DNA from: JAFIFT01 sp020051095
Lineage (GTDB): Bacteria > Pseudomonadota > Gammaproteobacteria > Legionellales > Legionellaceae
Direction: 5' to 3'
Assembly (NCBI RefSeq): GCF_964199965.1
Contig: NZ_CAXMZT010000007.1
Coordinates: forward strand, 62,001 to 126,000
Length of the DNA: 64,000 nucleotides
The notes below the pieces were generated by a model, which saw only the letters and a list, made by a program, of their open reading frames with translations, ran no database searches and was not told the DNA's origin. Positions within the stretch are counted from its first letter, which is position 1. Every line of letters starts with the position of its first letter. Positions 1 through 8,558 of the stretch are shown in pieces. Made by a program: the position numbers and the translations under genes.

Positions 1-500
1 AAAACCGTCACAGGAATTTTTTGAGGATCGGTGGTAGCTAAGAAAAATTTGACATGTGCGGGGGGTTCTTCCAGTGTTTTCAGCAACGCATTAAAACTGC
101 TTTGGGAAAGCATATGAACTTCGTCGATCAAATAGATTTTGAAGCGACCTTGTGTTGGCAAATACTGCGCATTATCGAGCATCTGTCGCGTATCTTCGAC
201 CCCAGTTTTCGATGCAGCATCAATCTCAATTAAATCAAGAAAACGACCCTGTTCAATAGCAACACACGCATCACATTGTAAGCATGGCTCGGCACTTATT
301 CCCTGTTCGCAATTCAAGGCTTTGGCAAAAAGGCGTGCAATGCTGGTTTTACCGACGCCACGGGTACCTGTAAAAAGATAGGCATGATGTAAGCGTTGCT
401 CTTTGAGGGAATGTATGAGGGCCTGGCTGACATGGTCCTGCCCAATCAGCTGGGAAAAAGTTCGAGGACGCCATTTGCGTGCTAGGGCAATATAGCTCAT
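1..500 (-). CDS. dnaX: DNA polymerase III tau/gamma subunit, N-terminal part (cut by window edge)
   Basis: ATPase subunit of the DNA polymerase III clamp loader. The visible 166 residues start MSYIALARKWRPRTFSQLIG, the usual DnaX beginning. They contain the Walker A motif GTRGVGKTS near residue 45, a zinc-binding cysteine cluster (C, then CLQCDAC) near residues 64-79, and the Walker B/DEVH region (IYLIDEVHML) near residue 120. The reading frame is still open at the left edge, so the C-terminal part lies outside the window. The SRP RNA gene lies just upstream on the same strand, a neighbourhood seen in many proteobacteria. Confidence 0.96.
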   Translation of the reverse strand, partial: MSYIALARKWRPRTFSQLIGQDHVSQALIHSLKEQRLHHAYLFTGTRGVGKTSIARLFAKALNCEQGISAEPCLQCDACVAIEQGRFLDLIEIDAASKTGVEDTRQMLDNAQYLPTQGRFKIYLIDEVHMLSQSSFNALLKTLEEPPAHVKFFLATTDPQKIPVTV

Positions 501-537
501 TGACTCGTATCACCTCTAAGTTTGGGCGGCGGTTTCA

Positions 538-637
538 AAAGCCACACCCCGACGCCCGAATCCACTGCTACCGCTGCTCCCTTCCGGGCCTGACGGGGTT
601 CACAGGTTTTCGTCGTGAGGGGACCTAGGAAACCACC
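538..637 (-). ncRNA. ffs: Signal recognition particle RNA, small bacterial type (4.5S)
   Basis: On the minus strand the sequence carries the conserved apical loop of domain IV, GTCAGGCCCGGAAGGGAGCA, flanked by complementary arms: GGTTTCCTAGGTCCCC at the 5' side and a GGGGTGTGGC-type strand at the 3' side. This is the short (about 100 nt) SRP RNA of gammaproteobacteria, which binds Ffh and targets nascent membrane proteins to FtsY. The ends are estimated from the pairing arms to within a few bases. The gene sits between purA (upstream) and dnaX (downstream), all on the minus strand. Confidence 0.93.
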
Positions 638-710
638 CTAACTGGAAACGTCATGGTAACAAAGTTGCTATTGAAATGCTAGCAAATTTGGCGATTTTGC
701 CTAGGTAACA

Positions 711-752
711 AAAAAACAACCTTCGTCTGATAACGTGAACGTTTGCGTTATC
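711..752 (-). terminator. Possible purA terminator (weak)
   Basis: A hairpin with a 7-bp stem (GATAACG/CGTTATC, 10-nt loop) lies 78 bases beyond the purA stop. On the minus strand a run of seven T follows about a dozen bases later. That spacing is longer than in a classical intrinsic terminator, so this is only a candidate. The rest of 638-829 should hold the SRP RNA promoter, but I cannot place its -10 and -35 boxes with confidence. Confidence 0.3.
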
Positions 753-829
753 GTCTGCGTTACCGTATCTAAGCATCTATTTTCATGAGCGCGCTCTAGC
801 CAATTTAACTGATGCAAAATTGCTTCGTG

Positions 830-2128
830 TTATCTAGCAAATGGATTATTTAAAACAATCGTTGAATCACGTTCAGGCCCGGTTGATAAAATGTCAACAG
901 GAACTTCCAGCAAGCTTTCCAGCCGCTTGATATACGCCAATGCATTCGCAGGCAATTGTTTTAAATCAGTGATGTCTGCTGTCGATTCAGTCCAGCCTGG
1001 CATGCTTTCATAAACAGGTGTTATCCCTTGAAAAGCATCTGCAGATTGGAGCGGATAGTCTATACGGCTACCATCGGGCTTTTCATAAGCAACAGCGATT
1101 TTAATCGTATCTAGGCCATCAAGCACATCTAATTTTGTAAGACATAAGCCCGTAATGCTATTCAACTCAATGGATCGCCTCAACAAAACCGCATCAAACC
1201 AACCACATCGCCGTGGACGACCGGTCACTGCACCAAACTCACAACCACGATCTGCCAAACGTCGGCCAATGTCGTCCTGCAATTCCGTTGGGAAAGGTCC
1301 GCCACCCACTCGGGTTGTATACGCTTTTGTGATCCCTAATATATAATCAAGAAAACGAGGCCCCACACCGGCACCATTGGTCACTGATCCCACGCAAGTA
1401 TTGGATGAAGTGACGAAGGGGTAAGTGCCATGGTCAATATCTAAATAGACGCCTTGCGCGCCTTCAAAAAGAATATTATCTCCTTGACGGCGATGGGCGT
1501 GTAGCATAGCCGTGATATCCCCAACCATCGGCTTCAATTCATTTGCCCAATGCTTAGTCGCACTGATTACTTCCTCTTCAGAAACGGGATCCGCTTGATA
1601 AAGCTGAGTTAAAAGAAAATTATGGTACGATAATAAGCTTGTGAGCTTTTGTTGGCATAAATTTTCATCGAATAAATCAGCCACTTTGACCGCTCGACGT
1701 GCCACTTTATCTTCATAAGCAGGTCCAATGCCACGACCCGTCGTACCAATGGCAGAGCTACCCTTTGCTTTTTCTCGAGCCTTATCTAAAGCAATATGAG
1801 AAGGTAATATCAAGGGACAAGCGCCACTGATATGAAGGCGTGAGCGAACATCAATCCCCCTCGCTTCAAGTTCTTGGATTTCACCTAGCAAGGCATCCGG
1901 CGCCACCACCACACCGTTGCCGATATAGCAATGAACATGCGCTCTTAATATACCAGAAGGGATAAGCCGAAGTATCGTCTTCTCTCCATTGATTTTCAGG
2001 GTATGTCCTGCGTTATGGCCACCTTGGAAACGAGCAACAGCTTTTGCATCTTGCATCATCAAGTCAACAATTTTACCTTTGCCTTCATCACCCCACTGGG
2101 TGCCGACAATGACAACATTTTTACCCAT
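830..2128 (-). CDS. purA: Adenylosuccinate synthetase
   Basis: Condenses IMP and aspartate with GTP to form adenylosuccinate, the first committed step to AMP, in the cytoplasm. The protein of about 432 residues begins MGKNVVIVGTQWGDEGKGK and has the P-loop-like GDEGKGK, the IMP-site GGHNAGHT, the TTGRGIGPAYEDK segment and the EGAQG motif, all expected for PurA. A TTG two codons upstream keeps the frame open. I prefer the ATG at 2126-2128 because AAAGAG lies six bases before it. It follows yjeT with about a dozen bases between them, as in enterobacteria. It uses the IMP made by the pur operon at 39-49.5 kb. Confidence 0.97.
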   Translation of the reverse strand: MGKNVVIVGTQWGDEGKGKIVDLMMQDAKAVARFQGGHNAGHTLKINGEKTILRLIPSGILRAHVHCYIGNGVVVAPDALLGEIQELEARGIDVRSRLHISGACPLILPSHIALDKAREKAKGSSAIGTTGRGIGPAYEDKVARRAVKVADLFDENLCQQKLTSLLSYHNFLLTQLYQADPVSEEEVISATKHWANELKPMVGDITAMLHAHRRQGDNILFEGAQGVYLDIDHGTYPFVTSSNTCVGSVTNGAGVGPRFLDYILGITKAYTTRVGGGPFPTELQDDIGRRLADRGCEFGAVTGRPRRCGWFDAVLLRRSIELNSITGLCLTKLDVLDGLDTIKIAVAYEKPDGSRIDYPLQSADAFQGITPVYESMPGWTESTADITDLKQLPANALAYIKRLESLLEVPVDILSTGPERDSTIVLNNPFAR

Positions 2129-2140
2129 AATCAACTCTTT

Positions 2141-2332
2141 TTATATATGGTGAACTATCGTTAATAAAACAACGCCAAATACCATACTGATTAAACCAGC
2201 TTTTCGTATCGTATCTTGATTTAACAAACTCAAGCGCAACATGTTGCTACGCCATTTTGATGGACTGATAAAAGGTAACATTCCTTCTATCACAAACACC
2301 AGAGCAATTGCTGATAAAAAATCAATTAACAT
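2141..2332 (-). CDS. yjeT: DUF2065 family small membrane protein (YjeT-like)
   Basis: A 63-residue protein with two hydrophobic helices (roughly residues 3-22 and 43-61) separated by a basic stretch (SPSKWRSNMLRL). It matches the DUF2065/YjeT family in length, in the EGMLPFISP segment and in position: in Escherichia coli yjeT lies between hflC and purA, exactly as here. The function is unknown. The close spacing to purA suggests one transcript. Confidence 0.85.
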   Translation of the reverse strand: MLIDFLSAIALVFVIEGMLPFISPSKWRSNMLRLSLLNQDTIRKAGLISMVFGVVLLTIVHHI

Positions 2333-2483
2333 CTGATCTCCAGACTATTTTTCACCTGCTGCATTGAGCACCGGAATTATTCGACATGACTCGTTCATGG
2401 TTGCCAACCAGATAATAAAAGAAAGCTGTCTAGCAGCTTTTGACACGTCAGCACGCTGAATAAAGCACCCCTCAATCAGCCCA

Positions 2484-2512
2484 ATAAAAAAGGGTTAAGC
2501 GTACTTAACCCT
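2484..2512 (-). terminator. Rho-independent terminator downstream of hflC
   Basis: On the minus strand a perfect 9-bp stem (AGGGTTAAG/CTTAACCCT, 4-nt loop) is followed at once by a run of T. It lies about 115 bases after the hflC stop and 150 before yjeT, so it should separate hflKC transcription from yjeT-purA. The 2333-2627 spacer otherwise shows only a small hairpin at 2424-2440 and no convincing gene. Confidence 0.72.
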
Positions 2513-2627
2513 ATTCGGTTAGTTTGAGCAGAGCCATCGTGAAGCAACGCTTTATCCAGATGGCCAGGTGACTAAACTGGTTGGTCACGCAAATAGCCCA
2601 TCAATGTATTATCTCAGGGCATTATAC

Positions 2628-3539
2628 TTAGTTTTTTTTCGGATTACCATTGCTATTGGTAAGTGAATGCTTGAAGTAGTCAAAGAATGAGCTACTTTGA
2701 TCTAATACCAAAATATCTTGCTTATTATTAAAGCTATCCTGATAGGCGCGCAAGCTGCGATAAAATCGGTAGAAAATCTCATCTTTCGCATAAGCATTCG
2801 CATAAATTGCCGCGGCTTTCGCATCAGCGAGTGCTCTTGTTTCTTTTGCTTTTTTTATGGCTTCCGATTTTATAATGGTGACTTCAGCATCAGCAGAAGC
2901 CTTAATTGCTTCAGCCTTAGACTGACCATCAGCACGATGTCCCCGCGCAATTTTCTCCATATCAGCGCGCATCCGCTGATATATTGCGTTTGACGTAGAA
3001 GGTGGTAGCTCAATCCCCTTGATGCGGACATCAACCACTTCTATCCCTAATGTATCCGCTTTCTCTTCCGCCTTTTGTCGCAATTCATTCATCACTTCAT
3101 CGCGGCTGTCAGAGACAACTTGGGAGATAGTCCGTTTTCCAAACTCAGCCCGTAACCGGGTATTGATCTGCTGCTCCAGTAGTGTTTCGGCCTTGAAAGC
3201 AATCCCACCCGTCGATTTAAAATAGCTGGGTAAATTTTCAATACGCCATTTCACATAATAATCAGCAATAACATCTTTCTTCTCTTTAGTCACAATACGA
3301 GAAGATTTAATATCCAAGGTTTGCAGACGCACATCAAAAACACGGACGCTTTCAATAAAAGGCCATTTGAAATGTAGACCAGGTTGTAAAATGATGGTTT
3401 GGTTTGATGAATCAGTTTTTAATCGGCCGAGACGCAACAATAAACCATTATAGCCTTGACTGATTGTGAACACCGTTGAAAGAATACCAATCAAAACGAA
3501 AAACACCACCACGGCAACGGTTGTTTTAATACCATTCAT
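2628..3539 (-). CDS. hflC: HflC, modulator of FtsH protease (SPFH/band 7)
   Basis: Inner-membrane anchored subunit of the HflK-HflC complex that surrounds and modulates the FtsH protease. The 303-residue protein has an N-terminal membrane anchor (about residues 6-27), then an SPFH/band 7 domain with the HflC-typical ILQPGLHFKWPF and DVRIKGIELPP segments, and a long alanine/lysine-rich coiled coil (about residues 195-245). It starts directly after the hflK stop, so the two are translationally adjacent as is normal for this pair. Confidence 0.95.
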   Translation of the reverse strand: MNGIKTTVAVVVFFVLIGILSTVFTISQGYNGLLLRLGRLKTDSSNQTIILQPGLHFKWPFIESVRVFDVRLQTLDIKSSRIVTKEKKDVIADYYVKWRIENLPSYFKSTGGIAFKAETLLEQQINTRLRAEFGKRTISQVVSDSRDEVMNELRQKAEEKADTLGIEVVDVRIKGIELPPSTSNAIYQRMRADMEKIARGHRADGQSKAEAIKASADAEVTIIKSEAIKKAKETRALADAKAAAIYANAYAKDEIFYRFYRSLRAYQDSFNNKQDILVLDQSSSFFDYFKHSLTNSNGNPKKN

Positions 3540-4685
3540 CTAGATATCCTCCCCTTGACTATACGTCTTACGGATTTGTTGACGCCCGGAAGAGATGCTA
3601 TTTTGCATCTCATCTAATTGTTTATTTTGTGAATCATCCAGTGACATTATCTGCGATGACATCCCTTTTTGATTAACTAATTTTTCCAAAGGCAGGTACA
3701 TCAAATTACCCGATTTGCCATCAACGATGATTTTGCTTGACTGACTTAACACCTGTTGCATGGTATCAAAATACATTCGATCAGACGTTACTTTGGGCGC
3801 ATTTTTATAAGGTGACAAAAGTGCGATAAATTCAGCCACGTCTCCTTCAGCCTTATTAACTGCTTGTTCCACATAGGCCCGTGCTTCTTGGAAAATTCGC
3901 TTGGCTTGACCTTTTGCAATTGGTACAACTTGTGCTTCATAAGCCTTTGCCTGCTCGATAAAGCGTTTTTCATCTTCTTGCGCTTTGATGGCATCATCAA
4001 ACGCATCCTGAACGCTCTCAGGTGCCCTTGCAGGTTGTGGGGAAACACTAACAACCATAATCCCGACTTTGTAACGATTTAAAATAGCCTCCAAGGAAGT
4101 CTGAACACTTGCACCCCACGTTTCGCGGCCTTCGGTAATAATTTCATTCAAGGTGGTTGTCCCAATCACTTGGCGCAAGGCGCTTGATGTTGCTTGACGG
4201 AGGCTTTCTTGAGGGTCAGTTACTTCAAACAAATAATTTTTTAAATCGGCAATGCGATATTGAACGGCCAACGAAACTTGCACCAAATTCTCATCGCTGG
4301 TCAACATCTGACCCGAATAAGAATAGTCCATGACGCTTTCGACATTACGAATAATCTTGGTTGAAATGATTCGCGGAATCCAATGAGGTCCTGAACCGAC
4401 CGTGTTCACATATTTTCCGAAACGAAGAATAGCCGCTTGCTCAGCGGGTTGAACAATGAAGATTCCAGAAAGTAGCCAAATCACGAATAAAGCAGCAAAT
4501 ACTATGCCAATGATAAACCCCCCTCCGGGTGGTGTCGTTTCATCATTGCTACCTCCGCGTCCTTTACCACCCATGAACGATTTTTTCAGCTTTTGTTGAA
4601 ATCGTTTCAAGGCTTCATCCAAATCAGGCGGCTCCTGTTTTCCACCCCAGGGATCTTTTTCATTTCCTGAATCATTCCATCCCAT
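3540..4685 (-). CDS. hflK: HflK, modulator of FtsH protease (SPFH/band 7)
   Basis: Partner of HflC. The 381-residue protein shows the family layout: a charged Gly/Pro-rich N-terminal tail (MGWNDSGNEKDPWGGK...), one transmembrane helix (about residues 54-78), then a periplasmic SPFH domain with VQPAEQAAILRFGKY and the ARAPESVQDAFDDAIKAQED segment typical of HflK. The ribosome binding site GGAGA lies shortly before the ATG. hflX and hfq, which precede hflK in enterobacteria, are not found here. Confidence 0.95.
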   Translation of the reverse strand: MGWNDSGNEKDPWGGKQEPPDLDEALKRFQQKLKKSFMGGKGRGGSNDETTPPGGGFIIGIVFAALFVIWLLSGIFIVQPAEQAAILRFGKYVNTVGSGPHWIPRIISTKIIRNVESVMDYSYSGQMLTSDENLVQVSLAVQYRIADLKNYLFEVTDPQESLRQATSSALRQVIGTTTLNEIITEGRETWGASVQTSLEAILNRYKVGIMVVSVSPQPARAPESVQDAFDDAIKAQEDEKRFIEQAKAYEAQVVPIAKGQAKRIFQEARAYVEQAVNKAEGDVAEFIALLSPYKNAPKVTSDRMYFDTMQQVLSQSSKIIVDGKSGNLMYLPLEKLVNQKGMSSQIMSLDDSQNKQLDEMQNSISSGRQQIRKTYSQGEDI

Positions 4686-4843
4686 TGTCTATTCTCCGGA
4701 AAATGGCTAAAACTAGCATTTTATGGGGAACTTTGCAGGAAGGCAAGTGATAAGGTAAATGACAGAGCAACTGCGTCGAATTGAAACAGCGTCGTTGCGA
4801 CCCAGAACGCCGTCTAGGGCAAGCAACGACCTCAAGTAATCCA

Positions 4844-5992
4844 CTAGGCTTTTTCTAGTTGCAGCATGACATCTTGGTTAAAATTAGCGACGATCAATCC
4901 TAATAATTTCACTAATTGGCGATAATCTTGGATGTCAAAAACACCGGCTTGCTGATGGGCATAACGCATGGGAATACCAAGATTTATGACGGGCACACCT
5001 TTACCAGAGGTTTGTATCCTGGCACCGTCTTCACCGTATCCGGATTCTAGCTCAAGCTGTAGAGGAATATTGTTTTTTCGGGCAAGCGCTATCACCCACT
5101 CAACCAGCGCTTGATTGGGGATCATACTCCTATCATAAACAAACAACGTCGGTCCAGCACCCAACTTGATATGATTTTTTCGTTTTGCGGAAACTTCAGG
5201 ATAATCATCGGCCAAGCCAATTTCAACGTTAATCGCAACATCCGCTTGCGTACTAGCATAAATAGTGCTCGCGCCACGCATCCCTACTTCTTCTTGCACG
5301 GTTGCTGCAGCAAATAATTGATTGGGTTGATGACGAGGAGAAACATTTTTCAACGTGTCAGTGATGGCAGCAAGGCCAATTCGGTCATCCAATGCTTTGG
5401 CAAGATAGCGTCTGTCGCTTAGCTTGGTAAACTTGCTGGCTGGCGCAATTGCTAGTCCTGGGCGTATGCCAAATTGTTGCTCAGCTTGTTGCTTACTAGT
5501 AGCACCGATGTCAATAAACAATTTACTAAAATCAGGTGTCTTTGTTTTATAGTCATCTTTTAATAAGTGAGGTGCATCAAAGCCACTATATCCCGTGACC
5601 ACCCCAGAGGGCGTTTGGATATGCCACCGTTGTGCAAATGTGACAGGACCATAGATGCCGCCAATTGCCTGTACTCTAATGAAACCATCATCGGTGATTG
5701 AGTCAACCATCAGACCCACTTCATCCATATGAGACATCAGCAATAAGCGGGGGCCTTGTTGGTTATTGCTATGACCCGTAATAATATTCCCCATCCCATC
5801 GGATTTAAAATCTCGGGTATAGGGCTGCCAATGCTCTTTTAACCATAAACGGACCGGTTTTTCAAAACCAGAAATTGCGGCTATTTCACTTAATTGGGCG
5901 ATGTTTTGAAGATCTGCATCCATTGCCTTGTTAGCACCTACTGCATGGCAACTGATGGCGAACAACAATCCACTTGCTAACCATTTTTTCAT
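4844..5992 (-). CDS. Exported M42 family metallopeptidase (glutamyl aminopeptidase-like)
   Basis: A 382-residue co-catalytic metalloaminopeptidase-like protein. Visible motifs: SHMDEVG (metal-binding His), ALDDRIGL (bridging Asp), QEEVGMRG (catalytic Glu and metal-ligand Glu) and RYAH near the C terminus (last His ligand). Residues 1-20 (MKKWLASGLLFAISCHAVGA) form a clear signal peptide, so the enzyme is probably periplasmic or secreted; most M42 enzymes are cytoplasmic. At the position where the family usually has an Asp metal ligand the sequence reads NVEIGLADD, so that ligand may be replaced or shifted. It lies between trmB and hflK. The substrate is unknown, and it could be a peptidase or another amidohydrolase of the family. 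Confidence 0.86.
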   Translation of the reverse strand: MKKWLASGLLFAISCHAVGANKAMDADLQNIAQLSEIAAISGFEKPVRLWLKEHWQPYTRDFKSDGMGNIITGHSNNQQGPRLLLMSHMDEVGLMVDSITDDGFIRVQAIGGIYGPVTFAQRWHIQTPSGVVTGYSGFDAPHLLKDDYKTKTPDFSKLFIDIGATSKQQAEQQFGIRPGLAIAPASKFTKLSDRRYLAKALDDRIGLAAITDTLKNVSPRHQPNQLFAAATVQEEVGMRGASTIYASTQADVAINVEIGLADDYPEVSAKRKNHIKLGAGPTLFVYDRSMIPNQALVEWVIALARKNNIPLQLELESGYGEDGARIQTSGKGVPVINLGIPMRYAHQQAGVFDIQDYRQLVKLLGLIVANFNQDVMLQLEKA

Positions 5993-6008
5993 ATCATCTC
6001 CTATTGAC

Positions 6009-6680
6009 TTACTCTTTTTTAAATATTAAATCCCACACACCGTGTCCTAATTTTTCGCCTCGCTGTTCAAATTTGGTTAAAGGTCTTGAGGCTGGCCGAG
6101 GCACATAGCTATTCGTTTGCGATTGATTGGTGAGATGAGTATTCTCGCTCAAGACATTCAACATCTGCAAAGCATAGGGTTGCCAGTCCGTGGCGCAATG
6201 GATAAACCCACCTGGCTTTAATTTATCAACCATTTTGGCAACCCAATCGGATTGAATCAATCGGCGTTTATGATGTTTGGTTTTATGCCAAGGATCGGGA
6301 AAGAAAATTTGAAACCCGTCCACCGAATTATCAGCCACATAGTCTTGGATTATCGAAACAGCATCTTGATCGATGATACGAATATTAGTTAATGCTTTTT
6401 CATGAATTAAAAAGGCAATATTGCCAATTCCTGCTTGATGCACTTCAATTCCCACATAATTAAGCTCGGGATTTTGCTCAGCCATGGTGACCAACGTCTG
6501 CCCCATGCCAAAACCAATCTCGATGATCGTGGGTGCATTTCGACCAAACAGCATCTGCCATTGCCATAGCCCTGGCTCTAGTGGCAGGACATAGTCTGCG
6601 AAATAATCACTTAATCCTTTGTTTTGGCGAGCAGTCAAACGACCACCTCGCCTAACAAAACTGCGAATCTTGCGTTTCAA
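6009..6680 (-). CDS. trmB: tRNA (guanine-N7-)-methyltransferase
   Basis: Forms 7-methylguanosine at position 46 of the tRNA variable loop using S-adenosylmethionine. Motifs: IEIGFGMGQ (SAM-binding loop) and FPDPWHKTKHHKRR (the TrmB catalytic signature), plus a C-terminal RPLTKFEQRGEKLGHGVWDL that is also family-typical. No ATG is available at the N terminus. I chose the TTG at 6678-6680, preceded by CGAGG with good spacing, which gives about 223 residues starting just before KRKIRSFVRRGG. A TTG at 6717-6719 would add 13 residues and overlap algC. It follows algC closely. Confidence 0.93.
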   Translation of the reverse strand: MKRKIRSFVRRGGRLTARQNKGLSDYFADYVLPLEPGLWQWQMLFGRNAPTIIEIGFGMGQTLVTMAEQNPELNYVGIEVHQAGIGNIAFLIHEKALTNIRIIDQDAVSIIQDYVADNSVDGFQIFFPDPWHKTKHHKRRLIQSDWVAKMVDKLKPGGFIHCATDWQPYALQMLNVLSENTHLTNQSQTNSYVPRPASRPLTKFEQRGEKLGHGVWDLIFKKE

Positions 6681-6690
6681 GTTAACCTCG

Positions 6691-8079
6691 TTAAAACTCG
6701 GATGAGATTTGTGGCGCAAATTGTTGTATATTTTGTTTAAATTGCTGCTTAATTTGGGTCAAGGCCAGCTCATCATCGGCCTCAAATCGAGCCACTAAGC
6801 AAGGGGTGGTGTTGGAAGCTCTTAATAGGCCCCATCCCTTATCAAACTCAACTCGCATCCCATCCAAGGTAATTTTTTTACCCCCGGTGAATACCGACTT
6901 ATCGACTAATGTCTGCATCGTGCTAAATTTCACCGACTCATCCACCGGAAGATGTATTTCAGGTGTGCTAACACTATCGGGAACGTCTTCGAACTGTTGA
7001 TCCGCATCCCGGTCATCGTCACTGAGCAACTCGAGTAGCCGGCAGGCGCTATATAACGCGTCGTCAAAACCAAACCACCGGTGCTTGAAAAAGATATGGC
7101 CACTTAGCTCCCCCGCTAACGCCGCTTTTTCTTGTTGCATAACCCGCTTTAGAACAGAATGGCCTGTTGGCGACATCACCGGTCTCCCACCATAGGATTC
7201 GATATATCGAGGAAGGTTGGCTGAACATTTCACATCGTAGACAATCGTCGCACCGGGTTCTGCTTTTAATACGCCTTTAGATAACATCATCATCACCCTG
7301 TCAGCCCAGATTAAGCGCCCTTTTGGGGTGATGACGCCTAATCGGTCAGCATCCCCATCAAAGGCAAAGCCAATATCCGCTTGGGTTTCTTTAACTAATT
7401 TTTTTAAATCGCTTAAATTCGCTTCAATGGTGGGATCGGGGTGATGATTGGGAAAACGTCCATCCACATCGCAATACAAGGGAATCACCGTGCAACCCAT
7501 CGCTGTTAAAACCTCAGGGACATATCGACCGGCAATACCATTGCCACAATCAACAACCACTTTGAAATGTCGCTTGATGCGATGGTCAGAAACAATCCGA
7601 TCCCGATAAACATCAAAAATGGCAGTGGTTTGGTATGTGCCTTCTCCGCGATGAAAGGTTTTATTGACAATCAGATTTTTTAATTGTTGAATGTCGTCAA
7701 ATACGAGCGTTCGTCCGGCAATCACCATTTTAATCCCATTATCTGACGCCGGGTTATGGCTTCCCGTGACCATCACACCGCAATCGCTTCGCTGTTGATA
7801 GGTTGCGAAATAGAGCATAGGGGAAGTGACTTCGCCCAAATCAATGACATCAATACCACTATCGATTAACCCTGCTGACATCGCTTTTGCTAACTGCGGG
7901 CTTGTTAACCGACCATCTCGACCCAGGTATATGACTTGTCGGTCCTGCTGTTTCATTAAGGTGGCTATCGCGTTACCAATGGTGTAATAGGCATTTTCTG
8001 AAAAAGCAGTGCCAATCTGGCCTCGAATATCATAGGCACGGAAAACGCTATCTGGAATAGCAACAATTTCATAGGCCAT
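6691..8079 (-). CDS. algC: Phosphomannomutase/phosphoglucomutase
   Basis: Interconverts hexose 6- and 1-phosphates (mannose, glucose) for cell-surface polysaccharide precursors. The 462-residue protein has the alpha-D-phosphohexomutase motifs in order: TGSHNP (catalytic phosphoserine, about residue 105), DGDADRLG (magnesium loop, about residue 240), GELSGH (sugar specificity loop) and RASNTTP (phosphate-binding loop near the C terminus). Its ATG shares a base with the dut stop codon (TAATG), showing translational coupling. The coaBC-dut-algC order matches Pseudomonas. Confidence 0.93.
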   Translation of the reverse strand: MAYEIVAIPDSVFRAYDIRGQIGTAFSENAYYTIGNAIATLMKQQDRQVIYLGRDGRLTSPQLAKAMSAGLIDSGIDVIDLGEVTSPMLYFATYQQRSDCGVMVTGSHNPASDNGIKMVIAGRTLVFDDIQQLKNLIVNKTFHRGEGTYQTTAIFDVYRDRIVSDHRIKRHFKVVVDCGNGIAGRYVPEVLTAMGCTVIPLYCDVDGRFPNHHPDPTIEANLSDLKKLVKETQADIGFAFDGDADRLGVITPKGRLIWADRVMMMLSKGVLKAEPGATIVYDVKCSANLPRYIESYGGRPVMSPTGHSVLKRVMQQEKAALAGELSGHIFFKHRWFGFDDALYSACRLLELLSDDDRDADQQFEDVPDSVSTPEIHLPVDESVKFSTMQTLVDKSVFTGGKKITLDGMRVEFDKGWGLLRASNTTPCLVARFEADDELALTQIKQQFKQNIQQFAPQISSEF

Positions 8080-8537
8080 TATTGCCTCCCAGAACTGCCA
8101 AAGCCACCTTCGCCCCGATCGGTTTGATTAAATTCATCGACAACTTCAAAAGAGGCTTGAATCACTGGAACAAAGACGAGCTGAGCAATCCGGTCACCTG
8201 GCTCAATGGTAAAATAATCGTTTCCTCGATTCCAACAGGATACCTTTAGCTCCCCTTGATAGTCTGAATCAATTAAACCCACTAAATTACCCAATACAAT
8301 GCCGTGTTTATGGCCTAACCCTGATCGCGGTAAAATGACAGCAGCCAAACTCGTATCACCAATATGGATGGCCATGCCTGTTGGAATCAACAATGTTTCG
8401 CCAGGAGCAAGTTGGTATGCGCTTTCAAGGCACGCCCGTAAATCAATGCCAGCCGAACCATCCGTTGCATACGTTGGCATGGGGAAATCATTCCCTAAGC
8501 GCGGGTCTAACCGTTTTAGTTGTATTTTTCTATCCAT
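8079..8537 (-). CDS. dut: Deoxyuridine 5'-triphosphate nucleotidohydrolase (dUTPase)
   Basis: Hydrolyses dUTP to dUMP and pyrophosphate, keeping uracil out of DNA and feeding dTMP synthesis. All five trimeric dUTPase motifs are visible: ATDGSAGIDLRA, PRSGLGHKHG, GLIDSDYQGEL, GDRIAQLVFVP and the C-terminal RGEGGFGSSG that closes over the substrate. Starting at the ATG at 8535-8537, which has GAGG eight bases upstream, gives 152 residues, close to the E. coli length. A TTG seven codons upstream is an alternative. Confidence 0.96.
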   Translation of the reverse strand: MDRKIQLKRLDPRLGNDFPMPTYATDGSAGIDLRACLESAYQLAPGETLLIPTGMAIHIGDTSLAAVILPRSGLGHKHGIVLGNLVGLIDSDYQGELKVSCWNRGNDYFTIEPGDRIAQLVFVPVIQASFEVVDEFNQTDRGEGGFGSSGRQ

Positions 8538-8558
8538 TATGTATGCCTCAAATTGCAA

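Noticed and set aside
538..637. Small protein gene between dnaX and purA
   Set aside because: The stretch has the conserved SRP RNA loop and paired arms; it is an RNA gene.
2490..2627. Purine riboswitch upstream of yjeT-purA
   Set aside because: The segment ends in a terminator, but I could not find the conserved three-way-junction core of purine riboswitches. It is simply the hflC 3' region.
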